Shown: positions 32,120-42,637 of the stretch, in pieces | Layout of the letters: every line of letters starts with the position of its first letter | Position numbering within the stretch: the first letter of the stretch is position 1 | Assembly: GCA_019449455.1 (NCBI GenBank) | Contig: JAGRPO010000242.1 | Location: 1-42,637 of the forward strand | Direction: 5' to 3' | Source of the DNA: Betaproteobacteria bacterium | GTDB taxonomy: Bacteria > Pseudomonadota > Gammaproteobacteria > Burkholderiales > Usitatibacteraceae | DNA length: 42,637 nt | The notes under the pieces: model-generated | Databases searched by the model: none | What the model was told of the DNA's origin: nothing | Seen by the model: only the letters and a program-made list of their open reading frames with translations | Position numbers and translations under genes: made by a program

Positions 32120-32125
32120 TATAAT
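32120..32125 (+). promoter_or_regulatory. Candidate -10 element of the map promoter
   Basis: A perfect TATAAT lies 28 bases before the map start codon. The best -35-like hexamer (TTCACG, 32094-32099) is 20 bases away, too far for a standard promoter, so only the -10 is supported. Transcription from here would leave a leader of about 20 bases. Confidence 0.55.
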
Positions 32126-32153
32126 CGCGCCTTCCCCATTTGCCGCCGATCCC

Positions 32154-32981
32154 GTGTCAATCGAAATCAAGACCGCGCAGGACATCGAGAAGATGCGCAT
32201 CGCCGGGCGCCTGGCCGCCGAGGTGCTGGACTTCATCACCCCGCACGTGAAGGCCGGCGTCACGACGGGGCGCCTGGACAAGCTCTGCCACGACTACATG
32301 GTCGACGTGCAGGGGACGATCCCGGCGCCGCTCGACTACGCGCCGCCCGGCCACCGCCCGTACCCCAAGTCGATCTGCACCTCCGTGAACCACCAGGTCA
32401 GCCACGGCGTGCCCGGCGACAAGGTGCTCAAGCACGGCGACATCGTGAACATCGACATCACGGTGATCAAGGACGGCTACCACGGCGACACGAGCCGCAT
32501 GTTCACGGCGGGCGAGCCCTCCATCCAGGCCCGGCGCCTGTGCGACGTGACCTACGAGTGCCTGTGGAAGGGCATCGCGCAGGTGCGCCCCGGCGCGAAC
32601 CTGGGCGACATCGGCCACGCCGTCCAGCGCCACGCCGAGTCGCACGGCTTCAGCGTCGTGCGCGAGTTCTGCGGCCACGGCATCGGCCGGCGCTTCCACG
32701 AGGAGCCGCAGGTGCTCCACTACGGCCGCCCCGGCCAGGGCATCGCGCTGCAGGCCGGCATGATCTTCACCATCGAGCCCATGATCAACGCCGGCCGGCG
32801 CGACATCCGGTCCCTGGCCGACGGCTGGACGATCGTCACCGCCGACCATTCCCTTTCCGCGCAGTGGGAGCACACCATCCTGGTGACGCCGGAGGGCTTC
32901 GAGGTCCTCACGCTCTCCGCCGGAGCGCCCGCCGTCCCGGCGTTCGTGGAGAGCGATCGCACCGCGTCCGTGGCGCCCTGA
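32154..32981 (+). CDS. map: Methionine aminopeptidase, type I
   Basis: Removes the N-terminal Met from new proteins after deformylation. It has 275 residues. All five metal ligands are visible: Asp101 (VNIDITV), Asp112 (GDTSRMF), His175 (GHGIGRRFHEEP), Glu208 (FTIEPM) and Glu239 (QWEHTILV). The GTG at 32154 is the start: the family begins SIEIKTAQDIEKMRIAGRLAA. The tail after residue 255 is variable. Divergent from rpsB, as in many proteobacteria, and 37 bases before glnD. Confidence 0.97.
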   Translation: MSIEIKTAQDIEKMRIAGRLAAEVLDFITPHVKAGVTTGRLDKLCHDYMVDVQGTIPAPLDYAPPGHRPYPKSICTSVNHQVSHGVPGDKVLKHGDIVNIDITVIKDGYHGDTSRMFTAGEPSIQARRLCDVTYECLWKGIAQVRPGANLGDIGHAVQRHAESHGFSVVREFCGHGIGRRFHEEPQVLHYGRPGQGIALQAGMIFTIEPMINAGRRDIRSLADGWTIVTADHSLSAQWEHTILVTPEGFEVLTLSAGAPAVPAFVESDRTASVAP

Positions 32982-33018
32982 GCCCGCTGCCGCGGGCGCC
33001 GACCGCATTCCCGCCGCC

Positions 33019-35610
33019 ATGACCCAGCCCGTCGCCACGACCTCCCCCGCGGCGGGGCCGCGCGCGCGCGACCCCGCCGACGCCCGCCGCTGGCTCAAGG
33101 CGAGGCGCGAGGAGCTGCGCGCGCGCTACCTGCGCCGCCCCGACCCGCAGCGCTGCCTCGCGGCGTACGCCGCGCTCGTCGACACGCTCGTCGTGCGCCT
33201 CTGGGCCGAGTGCATCCGGGACCCGGCCATCGCGCTGGTGGCGGTGGGCGGCTACGGGCGCGGGATGCTCTTCCCGCACTCCGACGTGGACCTCCTCGTC
33301 CTGCTGCCCGACGGGCACGCCCCGGACGGCGGCATCGAGCGCTTCGTGGGGCTCCTGTGGGACTGCGGCCTCGAGCCGGGCAACAGCGTCCGCACGGTCG
33401 CCGAGTGCCTGGAAGAGGCGGCGAAGGACGTGACGGTGGACACGAGCCTTCTCGAATCGCGCCCCGTGGCGGGCAACCGCGCCCTCGTGGCCGAGCTCGA
33501 CGGCCGCCTCGCCCGGCGCCGCAGCGTGCGCGAGTTCTTCCGCGCCAAGGTCGAGGAGCAGAGGAAGCGCCACGACCGCTTCCAGGAGGCCGCGTACAAC
33601 CTCGAGCCCAACATCAAGGAGAGCCCCGGCGGGCTGCGCGACCTGCAGACGGTGCTGTGGCTCGCCCGCGCCGCCGGCCTCGGCCACAGCTGGGCCGAGC
33701 TCGCCGCGCAGGACATCATCACCGCGCGCGAGGCCGCGGGCATCAAGCGCAACGAGCGCGTCCTGCAGGACCTGCGCCTGCGCCTGCACCAGCTGGCCGG
33801 GCGGCGCGAGGACCGGCTCGTCTTCGACCACCAGATCGAGATCGCGCGGCAGCTGAAGCTCAAGGGCGCGAAGTCGCTCGCGGCCTCCGACCTCCTCATG
33901 CGCCGCTATTACCTCGCGGCCAAGGCCATCTGGCGCTTCAACCAGATCCTGCTGGCCAACCTCTACGCGCGCATCGTCCCGCGCAGCGAGAGGAAGAGCC
34001 GGGCACTCGACGCCGACTTCCGCGTGGCCGACTACACGCTCGACCTGCGCGACGAGTCGCTCTTCGAGCGCAGGCCCGGCACGATCCTCGAGGCCTTCCG
34101 CCGCCTGCAGGACGACCGCGGCATCGCGAACCTGTCGGCCACCGCCCTGAGGTCGCTGTCGCGGGCGCTCCCGCGCATCGACCGCGGCTTCCGCGAGGAT
34201 CCGCAGAACCGCCGCCGCTTCATGGAGATCGTGCGCGGCGACCGCCTCACCTGGACGCTGCGGCGCATGAGCCGCTACGGGGTCCTGGGACGCTACATTC
34301 CCGCCTTCGGCCGCGTCACCGGGCAGATGCAGCACGACCTCTTCCACGTCTACACCGTGGACGAGCACATCCTCATGGTGGTGCGCAACCTGCGGCGCCT
34401 GCGCCTGCCCAAGTTCGACCTCGAGCACCCGTTCTGCTCCAGGCTCATGCAGGAGTTCGACGCGCCCGAGGTGCTCTACCTCGCCGCCCTCTTCCACGAC
34501 ATCGCCAAGGGCCGGGGCGGCGACCACTCCACGCTGGGCGCGCTCGACGCCGCGCGCTTCTGCCGCGCCCACGGCCTGGCGAAGGCCGACGCGAAGCTCG
34601 TCGCCTGGCTGGTCGAGAACCACCTCCGGATGTCCGCGACGGCGCAGAAGCAGGACCTGTCCGATTCCGAGGTGATCTCGGAGTTCGCCACGCTCGCGCG
34701 CGACGAGCGCTCGCTCACCGCGCTCTACATCCTCACCGTCGCCGACATCCGCGGCACCAGCCCGAAGGTGTGGAACGCGTGGAAGGGCAAGCTCCTCGAG
34801 GATCTCTTCCGCTCCACGCGCCGCATCCTGCGCGGCGACACCGAGTACGCCGCCAAGTCGATCGAGGCGAAGAAGGCCGAGGCGCTGCGCATCTTCCGCC
34901 ACTACGTCCCCGAGCCCGGCACGCACGAGGCGCTGTGGAAGCACTTCGGCGAGAACTACTTCCAGCGCTTCGAGGCCGGCGAGATCGCGTGGCACACGCG
35001 CACTCTGTGCCTTCGCCCGGCGCCCGAGCGCCCCGTCGTGCGCGCCCGCCTCTCGCCCATCGGGGAGGGCCTGCAGGTCATGGTCTATGCCCACGACCGG
35101 CCGGGCGTATTCGCGCGCATCACCGGCTTCTTCGAGCGCCACCAGTTCGACATCGCCGCGGCCAAGATCTACACCACCGGCCACGGCTTCGCGCTCGACG
35201 GCTTCCAGGTGCTCTCGCGCACCCGCTCCGGCGAGCACTACCGCGAGCTGATCCACAAGGTGGAGGAAGGGCTCGCGGCCGCCCTCGCGCCGGACACGCC
35301 GCTGGGCGCGCCGCCCACGGGCCGGATCTCGCGCTGGGTGAAGCACTTCCCCATCGAGCCCAAGGTCGAGATCGTGCGCACGCGCTCCGGGGACGCCTGG
35401 CAGGTGTTCGCGAGCTGCGCCGACCGCCCGGGGCTCCTCTCGGCCATCGCGCGGGCGATGCTCGCCGCGGGCCTCAACCTCGCGGACGCGCGCGTGACCA
35501 CGCTCGGGGCGCGCGCCGAGGACGTCTTCGTGGTGAGCGGCGCCGCCCTGGACGACGAGGCCGGCCGCGAGGCCTTCGCCGCGCAGCTGCGCGGCGTGCT
35601 CGCCGGCTGA
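33019..35610 (+). CDS. glnD: [Protein-PII] uridylyltransferase/uridylyl-removing enzyme
   Basis: Nitrogen sensor that adds UMP to PII proteins when glutamine is low and removes it when glutamine is high. It has 863 residues. Nucleotidyltransferase domain with GGYGRGMLFPHSDVDLLVLL (Gly77-Gly78, Asp89, Asp91), a GlnD PII-UT linker (NIKESPGGLRDLQT), an HD hydrolase domain with FHDIAKGRGGDHS (His493, Asp494), and two C-terminal ACT domains (about 686-760 and 794-863; AHDRPGVFARITGFF and CADRPGLLSAIARAM) that bind glutamine. All activities look intact. The Shine-Dalgarno is weak. Probably co-transcribed with map. Confidence 0.97.
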   Translation: MTQPVATTSPAAGPRARDPADARRWLKARREELRARYLRRPDPQRCLAAYAALVDTLVVRLWAECIRDPAIALVAVGGYGRGMLFPHSDVDLLVLLPDGHAPDGGIERFVGLLWDCGLEPGNSVRTVAECLEEAAKDVTVDTSLLESRPVAGNRALVAELDGRLARRRSVREFFRAKVEEQRKRHDRFQEAAYNLEPNIKESPGGLRDLQTVLWLARAAGLGHSWAELAAQDIITAREAAGIKRNERVLQDLRLRLHQLAGRREDRLVFDHQIEIARQLKLKGAKSLAASDLLMRRYYLAAKAIWRFNQILLANLYARIVPRSERKSRALDADFRVADYTLDLRDESLFERRPGTILEAFRRLQDDRGIANLSATALRSLSRALPRIDRGFREDPQNRRRFMEIVRGDRLTWTLRRMSRYGVLGRYIPAFGRVTGQMQHDLFHVYTVDEHILMVVRNLRRLRLPKFDLEHPFCSRLMQEFDAPEVLYLAALFHDIAKGRGGDHSTLGALDAARFCRAHGLAKADAKLVAWLVENHLRMSATAQKQDLSDSEVISEFATLARDERSLTALYILTVADIRGTSPKVWNAWKGKLLEDLFRSTRRILRGDTEYAAKSIEAKKAEALRIFRHYVPEPGTHEALWKHFGENYFQRFEAGEIAWHTRTLCLRPAPERPVVRARLSPIGEGLQVMVYAHDRPGVFARITGFFERHQFDIAAAKIYTTGHGFALDGFQVLSRTRSGEHYRELIHKVEEGLAAALAPDTPLGAPPTGRISRWVKHFPIEPKVEIVRTRSGDAWQVFASCADRPGLLSAIARAMLAAGLNLADARVTTLGARAEDVFVVSGAALDDEAGREAFAAQLRGVLAG

Positions 35611-35615
35611 TTCGC

Positions 35616-35647
35616 GCGGCCCGGGGCGGGTCGCCGCCCGCGGCCGC
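35616..35647. terminator. Possible bidirectional terminator between convergent glnD and response regulator genes
   Basis: Nested inverted repeat: outer arms GCGGCC (35616-35621) and GGCCGC (35642-35647), inner arms GGGCGG (35624-35629) and CCGCCC (35634-35639), loop GTCG, with a two-base internal mismatch. It fills the 37-base gap between the two stop codons. No T run follows on either strand, so it may work with Rho or only slow polymerase. Confidence 0.4.
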
Positions 35648-36694
35648 TCAGTGCAGCAGCGTGCCGGGCGCCGAGGGCTCGTCGAGATCCAGGTCCACCG
35701 CCGGCGGCCGGTCGGGCGCCACGGCCTCGGGCCGCGCGGCCTCGGGCGGCGAGAGCTCCGAGAACGCCATCGCCAGGTTGCGCCCCGATCGCTTGGCCGC
35801 GTAGAGCGCCCGGTCCGCGCGGTCGACGAGCATGTCCGCCACGGTCCCGGCGTCGGGTATGCAGCCGGCGGCGCCGAAACTCATCGTGACGTACCTCGCG
35901 ACCTTCGATCCCCGGTGCTCGACCTCGAGGGCGGCGACGGCGCGCATCGCCTCGACGGCCCTCGCGAGGGCCGACTCCTCGGTCGTGTCCGGCAGGATCA
36001 GCGCGAACTCCTCGCCGCCGTAGCGCGCGGCCAGGTCGCCGGGACGCCGGCACACCGCGCGCAGCGCCGAGGCGACGCGGCGCAGGCATTCGTCGCCCGC
36101 GGGGTGCCCGTAGGTGTCGTTGAAGGACTTGAAGTAGTCGACGTCGGCGACCACCACCGAGATCGGCCGCCGCTCGCGCCGCGCGCGCCCCACCTCGCGC
36201 ATGAGGTCCAGGTCGAAGCGGCGCCGGTTGGCCAGCCCGGTGAGGCCGTCCTGCTGCGACAGCCGCCCGAGCCGCTCGTTGGCCTCGCGCAGCTCGAGCG
36301 TCACCGCCATCAGCTCGCGGCGCATGTCGTCGAGCCGGCGCAGGGCGCGGATCTTGGCCTCGAGCACCACGGGGCTCACGGGCTTGGTGAGGTAGTCGTC
36401 GCCGCCCGCCTCGATGCCGCGCGTGTAGTCCGCCTCGTCCTCCATCGAGGTGAGGAAGATCACGGGCACCCAGTGCTCGGAGCTCAGCTGGCGGATGCGG
36501 CGCACCACCTCGAGGCCGTCCAGGCCCGGCATCTGCACGTCGATCAGCACCAGGTCGGGCTTCTCGCGGTCGAAGATCTCGAGCGCCTGCAGCCCGTCCT
36601 CCGCCTCGACCGGCTCGAGGCCCAGCTTCTTCAGGATGCGGATCGTGGCGAAGCGCATCACGCGGGCGTCGTCGGCGACCAGGACCTTGTACAT
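35648..36694 (-). CDS. PleD-like response regulator with GGDEF diguanylate cyclase domain
   Basis: 348-residue cytosolic protein that should make cyclic-di-GMP when phosphorylated. The receiver domain (1-120) has ADDA, phospho-acceptor Asp52 (LIDVQMPG) and LTKP. A coiled linker (RRELMAVTLELREANERLGRL) leads to the GGDEF domain (about 145-310), with active-site GGEEF (226-230) and an intact inhibitory RxxD site (Arg217-Asp220) five residues before it. A Pro/Asp/Glu-rich tail of about 30 residues follows. The start, ATG 36694, is 10 bases after the small membrane protein gene. No cognate histidine kinase is in the window. Confidence 0.95.
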   Translation of the reverse strand: MYKVLVADDARVMRFATIRILKKLGLEPVEAEDGLQALEIFDREKPDLVLIDVQMPGLDGLEVVRRIRQLSSEHWVPVIFLTSMEDEADYTRGIEAGGDDYLTKPVSPVVLEAKIRALRRLDDMRRELMAVTLELREANERLGRLSQQDGLTGLANRRRFDLDLMREVGRARRERRPISVVVADVDYFKSFNDTYGHPAGDECLRRVASALRAVCRRPGDLAARYGGEEFALILPDTTEESALARAVEAMRAVAALEVEHRGSKVARYVTMSFGAAGCIPDAGTVADMLVDRADRALYAAKRSGRNLAMAFSELSPPEAARPEAVAPDRPPAVDLDLDEPSAPGTLLH

Positions 36695-36704
36695 GTCTCG
36701 CGCC

Positions 36705-37079
36705 TCAGTCGACCGGCAGGCCGTCGTTGAGCCTGAGCCAGCCCTTGATCACCCGGTACAGGTACCAGATGAAGAGCGCCGTGTAGGGAAGCCAGAAGAG
36801 GGGCGACAGGAGGATGGTGAGCACCAGGAGCGCCGTGAGGACGCCGCACACGACGATCCACAGGAGCCCCCACCAGAAGGTGCGCGCGAGCCACGAGAAA
36901 TGCGAGTCGAGGAACGTGCCGCGCACGGCGTCGCGCTTGGCCATGCCGAGGATGATGGCGACCACCGCGAGCAGCCAGGCGGTGAACGGCGCCAGTGCGT
37001 GCAGGATGTAGAGGACGTGGGCCAGGCGCTTGTCGTCGTCGAGGCTTCGCCCGGGCGTTGCGGCGGGTTCGGTGCTCAT
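36705..37079 (-). CDS. Small integral membrane protein (DUF4870/Tic20-like)
   Basis: 124 residues with three or four hydrophobic segments (about 22-48, 66-92, 94-112), a short charged N-terminus (SLDDDKRLAHVLYILHAL) and a C-terminus YRVIKGWLRLNDGLPVD. This pattern occurs in a widespread family of uncharacterised proteobacterial membrane proteins. Function is unknown. It lies 41 bases after def and 10 before the GGDEF regulator, so it may be co-expressed with either. Confidence 0.82.
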   Translation of the reverse strand: MSTEPAATPGRSLDDDKRLAHVLYILHALAPFTAWLLAVVAIILGMAKRDAVRGTFLDSHFSWLARTFWWGLLWIVVCGVLTALLVLTILLSPLFWLPYTALFIWYLYRVIKGWLRLNDGLPVD

Positions 37080-37120
37080 CGGTTCGTCCTTTCGGGGTTA
37101 TCGGCTCGTTGCACGGCCGC

Positions 37121-37657
37121 TCAGTCGTCGGGGCCGGGATCGTCGCCGGGGAACAGCACGTCGGTGAATCCGAAGCGGCTCATGTCCGGCATCCGCATCG
37201 GGTAGAGGATGCCGTCGAGGTGGTCGCACTCGTGCTGCACCACCCGCGCGTGGAAGCCCTCCGCGACGCGCTCGATCGGGCGGCCGCGCGCGTCGAACCC
37301 GCTGTAGCGCAGCTTCGTGCGCCGCGGCACCACGCCCCGCAGGCCCGGCACCGACAGGCACCCCTCCCAGCCGTCCTCCATGTCCTCGCCGAGGAACGTG
37401 ACGACCGGGTTCACGAGGACGGTGAACGGCACCTCCTCCGCGTCCGGATAGCGCGGGTTGGCAGTGACGCCGAAGATCACCACGCGCACGCTCTCGCCGA
37501 TCTGCGGGGCCGCCAGGCCCGCGCCGTCCTCGTGGGCCATGGTGTCCTGCATGTCCTCGACCAGGCGGTCGAGCTCCGGCGTGCCGAAGCGCTCCACCGG
37601 CCGCGCCACCTGGCGCAGCACCGGGTGCCCCATGCGCAGCACCTCACGGATGGCCAT
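37121..37657 (-). CDS. def: Peptide deformylase
   Basis: Removes the formyl group from N-terminal Met of new proteins; Fe2+ enzyme in cells. It has 178 residues. Motif [11 protein letters not shown] (45-54), motif [10 protein letters not shown] (Cys100) and motif [12 protein letters not shown] (His142, Glu143, His146) are complete. It overlaps the phosphorylase gene by 14 bases. It is not beside fmt, its usual partner, so it may be a second copy in this genome; this cannot be tested here. The C-terminal tail is acidic. Confidence 0.96.
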   Translation of the reverse strand: MAIREVLRMGHPVLRQVARPVERFGTPELDRLVEDMQDTMAHEDGAGLAAPQIGESVRVVIFGVTANPRYPDAEEVPFTVLVNPVVTFLGEDMEDGWEGCLSVPGLRGVVPRRTKLRYSGFDARGRPIERVAEGFHARVVQHECDHLDGILYPMRMPDMSRFGFTDVLFPGDDPGPDD

Positions 37658-38393
37658 GGCGCTCCACCACCTTCTCCACCACGAGGCTCACGCGCCCCAT
37701 GGTCTCCTTCAGGACCTTCGAGATCTCCTCGATCGAGACCGCCTGCGCGCTCGTCCCGCGCCCGGCCGCGGGGTTGGCCACCAGCGCGAGGGCCGCGTAC
37801 GGGATCCCGAGCTCGCGGGCGAGCGCCGCCTCCGGCATGCCCGTCATCCCCACGAGGTCGGCGCCGTCGCGCTCGAAGCGGTCGATCTCCGCGGCCGTCT
37901 CCAGGCGCGGTCCCTGCACGGCGGCGTAGGTGCCGCGCGGGACCACCGCGACGCCGGCATCCCGCGCGCCCTCGATCAGCATCCCGCGCGTCGCCTCGCA
38001 GTAGGGGTGCGTGAAGTCCACGTGCACCACGGGCTGCTCCGCCCCCTCGAAGAAGGTGGACTTGCGCCCCCAGGTGTAGTCGATGATCTGGTCGGGGATC
38101 ACGATGTCGCCGGAAGCGAGCCCGGGCGTGATGCAGCCCACCGTGCACACCGCGAGGATGCGCGTGACGCCCTTCTCCTTCAGCGCCCAGATGTTGGCGC
38201 GGTAGTTGATCTCGTGCGGGGCCAGCGTGTGGCCGTAGCCGTGGCGCGCGAGGAACGCCACCTCGCCGCCGGCGAGGTGGCCGTAGGTGAGGGGGCCGGA
38301 GGGCTCGCCGTAGGGCGTGCGCACGATCTGCTTCCTCAGCACTTCGAGGGTCGCGAGCTGCGTGAGGCCGGAACCGCCGATGATGGCGAGCAT
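37644..38393 (-). CDS. MtnP-family phosphorylase, probably S-methyl-5'-thioinosine phosphorylase
   Basis: Purine nucleoside phosphorylase (PNP/MTAP superfamily) of 249 residues. It starts [10 protein letters not shown] and has the phosphate and ribose motifs [23 protein letters not shown] (in part) and [22 protein letters not shown] and VANPAAG. At the base-binding position, where adenine-specific MTA phosphorylases have Asp in ATDYD, this protein has Asn207, the residue PNPs use for 6-oxopurines. With hpt directly upstream (2-base gap) this favours methylthioinosine, giving hypoxanthine and methylthioribose-1-phosphate. Plain MTA phosphorylase remains possible. Start ATG at 38393. Confidence 0.88.
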   Translation of the reverse strand: MLAIIGGSGLTQLATLEVLRKQIVRTPYGEPSGPLTYGHLAGGEVAFLARHGYGHTLAPHEINYRANIWALKEKGVTRILAVCTVGCITPGLASGDIVIPDQIIDYTWGRKSTFFEGAEQPVVHVDFTHPYCEATRGMLIEGARDAGVAVVPRGTYAAVQGPRLETAAEIDRFERDGADLVGMTGMPEAALARELGIPYAALALVANPAAGRGTSAQAVSIEEISKVLKETMGRVSLVVEKVVERHGHP

Positions 38394-38395
38394 CG

Positions 38396-38938
38396 TCAAC
38401 CCTTCAGCGCGTAGACGGCGGGGAGGTTGCGCCACAGCCCGTAGGCGTCCATGCCGAAGCCGAAGACGTAGCGGTCGGGCACGCGCACGCCGGTGAAATC
38501 CGCGGCGATGGGCTTGGGCCGGCCGAGCTCCTTGTCGGCGAAGACCGCGCACAGGACCAGCTTCGCCCCCATGTCGAGGAGCCGCGCGCGCACCGCGGCG
38601 AGCGTGATGCCCTCGTCGAGGATGTCGTCGACCACGAGCACGGTGCGCCCGCGCACCTCCTCGCGGGGCGCGAGGCGCCAGTCGATCTCGCGGCCGCTCG
38701 TGCGCTTGCCGTAGCGCGTCACCTCGATGGCGCCGAACTCCAGCGGGAAGGCGAGCAGCGGCAGGAGCTGGCCCGTGAAGACGGCCGCCCCGCCCATGAT
38801 CGACAGCACGATGGGGAACTCGCCGGCCAGCCGCGCGGTGATCTCGCCGGCCATCCGCGTCACGGCGGCGCGCACGGCGTCCGCCGGGCAGACCACGTCG
38901 GCTGCGGCGAGCATGGCGAGGGCCTCGTCCCGGTTCAC
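38396..38938 (-). CDS. hpt: Hypoxanthine-guanine phosphoribosyltransferase
   Basis: Salvages hypoxanthine (and guanine) to IMP (GMP) with PRPP. It has 180 residues with the PRPP-binding loop [14 protein letters not shown], the substrate-side segment [10 protein letters not shown], and a C-terminal [24 protein letters not shown]. The start is a GTG at 38938 that overlaps the galU stop (GTGA); the family N-terminus (NRDEALAML) begins there. The phosphorylase that would release hypoxanthine is the next gene, two bases on. Confidence 0.93.
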   Translation of the reverse strand: MNRDEALAMLAAADVVCPADAVRAAVTRMAGEITARLAGEFPIVLSIMGGAAVFTGQLLPLLAFPLEFGAIEVTRYGKRTSGREIDWRLAPREEVRGRTVLVVDDILDEGITLAAVRARLLDMGAKLVLCAVFADKELGRPKPIAADFTGVRVPDRYVFGFGMDAYGLWRNLPAVYALKG

Positions 38939-39822
38939 GGCCGCCTGCCGCCCTTGCCGGAGAGCTTGTCGAGGTAGGCGCGGAACCCGTCGGCCACCTC
39001 GGCGTGCCGGAGCGCGTAGTCGACGGTCGCCTCGAGGTAGCCGAGCTTGGTGCCGCAGTCGTAGCGCCGGCCGTGGAACTCGTAGGCGTAGACGGGCTCC
39101 TCGGCGAGCAGGCGCGCGATCGCGTCGGTGAGCTGGATCTCGCGGCCCGTGCCGGCGCGGGTCTGCTCGAGGTGGTGGAAGATGCGCGGGCTCAGCACGT
39201 AGCGGCCGACCACGCCGAGGGTCGAGGGCGCGTCCTGCGGCTTCGGCTTCTCCACGATGCCCGTCATGCGCGCAAGCCGCCCCTTGGGCGGCGTCGTCGA
39301 GACGATGCCGTAGGAGCCCGTCTCCGAACGGTCGACCTTCTGCACCGCGACCAGGCTCGCGCCGTCCTTCACGTGCTGGTCCAGCATCTGCTTGAGCGCC
39401 GGGACCTCCGCGTCGATGAGGTCGTCGGCGAGGATGACCGCGAAGGGCTCGTCGCCCACGAGGTGGCGCGCGCACAGCACCGCGTGGCCCAGCCCCAGCG
39501 CCTCGCCCTGGCGCACGTAGACGCAGTTGAGGCTCGCCGGCAGGAGCGCGCGCACCTCCCGCAGCAGCTTCAGCTTGCCGTGCGCCTGCAGCTCCGCCTC
39601 GAGCTCGTAGGCCTTGTCGAAGTGGTCCTCGATGGCGCGCTTTCCGCGGCCGGTGACGAAGATCAGGTCCGTCACTCCCGCGGCCACCGCCTCCTCCACC
39701 GCGTACTGGATGAGCGGCTTGTCGACGATGGGGAGCATCTCCTTCGGCGAGGCCTTGGTGGCGGGCAGGAAGCGCGTGCCCAGGCCCGCGACGGGGAAAA
39801 CGGCCTTGCGGATCTTCTTCAT
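38935..39822 (-). CDS. galU: UTP-glucose-1-phosphate uridylyltransferase
   Basis: Makes UDP-glucose for exopolysaccharide, LPS core and osmolyte synthesis. It has 295 residues. The nucleotidyltransferase signature [39 protein letters not shown] is at the N-terminus, shown here in part as [41 protein letters not shown] and [20 protein letters not shown] follow. The ATG at 39822 is six bases after ligA, with AAGGA upstream. Confidence 0.96.
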   Translation of the reverse strand: MKKIRKAVFPVAGLGTRFLPATKASPKEMLPIVDKPLIQYAVEEAVAAGVTDLIFVTGRGKRAIEDHFDKAYELEAELQAHGKLKLLREVRALLPASLNCVYVRQGEALGLGHAVLCARHLVGDEPFAVILADDLIDAEVPALKQMLDQHVKDGASLVAVQKVDRSETGSYGIVSTTPPKGRLARMTGIVEKPKPQDAPSTLGVVGRYVLSPRIFHHLEQTRAGTGREIQLTDAIARLLAEEPVYAYEFHGRRYDCGTKLGYLEATVDYALRHAEVADGFRAYLDKLSGKGGRRP

Positions 39823-39828
39823 GTTCCT

Positions 39829-42637
<2,809 letters not shown>

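Overview
The window is a very G+C-rich, densely packed stretch of bacterial chromosome that looks like a betaproteobacterium. The gene orders that suggest this are rpsB-tsf-pyrH-frr-uppS-cdsA-dxr-rseP-bamA-skp-lpxD-fabZ-lpxA-lpxB-rnhB, map-glnD facing away from rpsB, zipA-ligA, and ppsA facing away from ppsR. Lipid A, Bam and autotransporter genes show a Gram-negative outer membrane. I see no rRNA, tRNA, insertion sequence, prophage or CRISPR array. Almost every base is coding; the only gap near 300 bases is the rpsB/map divergent control region (31853-32153). I cannot name the genus from sequence alone.

Layout. (1) 1-3592: a minus-strand set of a LysR-type regulator, a cation-efflux (CDF) transporter and a GspE/PilB-type ATPase that runs off the left edge, with a divergent 92-residue protein of unknown function behind an AT-rich control region. 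(2) 3611-10550: a six-gene minus-strand operon, ppsA - acetyltransferase - glutathione transferase - bdhA - pcp - acetoacetyl-CoA synthetase, which joins ketone-body/PHB-monomer use to gluconeogenic PEP synthesis; ppsR (regulator of PEP synthase) is divergent. (3) 10699-16081: ppsR, a GDSL-esterase autotransporter and a small zinc-ribbon DUF2007 protein on plus, converging on a PlpD-like patatin with its own barrel. (4) 16140-31852: a 17-gene minus-strand cell-envelope and translation operon from rpsB to a queuosine-precursor transporter. (5) 32154-35610: map and glnD on plus. (6) 35648-42637: a minus-strand set zipA (cut by the right edge), ligA, galU, hpt, an MTA/MTI phosphorylase, def, a small membrane protein and a PleD-like GGDEF response regulator.

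How they work together. Region 4 carries protein synthesis factors (S2, EF-Ts, RRF), UMP kinase, isoprenoid and phospholipid precursors (Dxr, UppS, CdsA), outer-membrane assembly (RseP, BamA, Skp) and lipid A synthesis (LpxD, FabZ, LpxA, LpxB), so envelope growth is tied to translation. A promoter with a perfect TATAAT, a structured leader and an intergenic terminator control its head. Region 2 would convert 3-hydroxybutyrate to acetoacetate and acetoacetyl-CoA and allow PEP to be made from pyruvate. In region 6 the hpt/phosphorylase pair fits salvage of methylthioinosine through hypoxanthine.

I did not find an obvious new defence or mobile system. The best leads are the ppsA/ketone-body operon with its odd passengers, the structured rpsB leader, the small unknown protein beside the LysR gene, and the Asn-type purine site in the MtnP-family enzyme. 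All family assignments are from reading the translated sequence; no database search was run.
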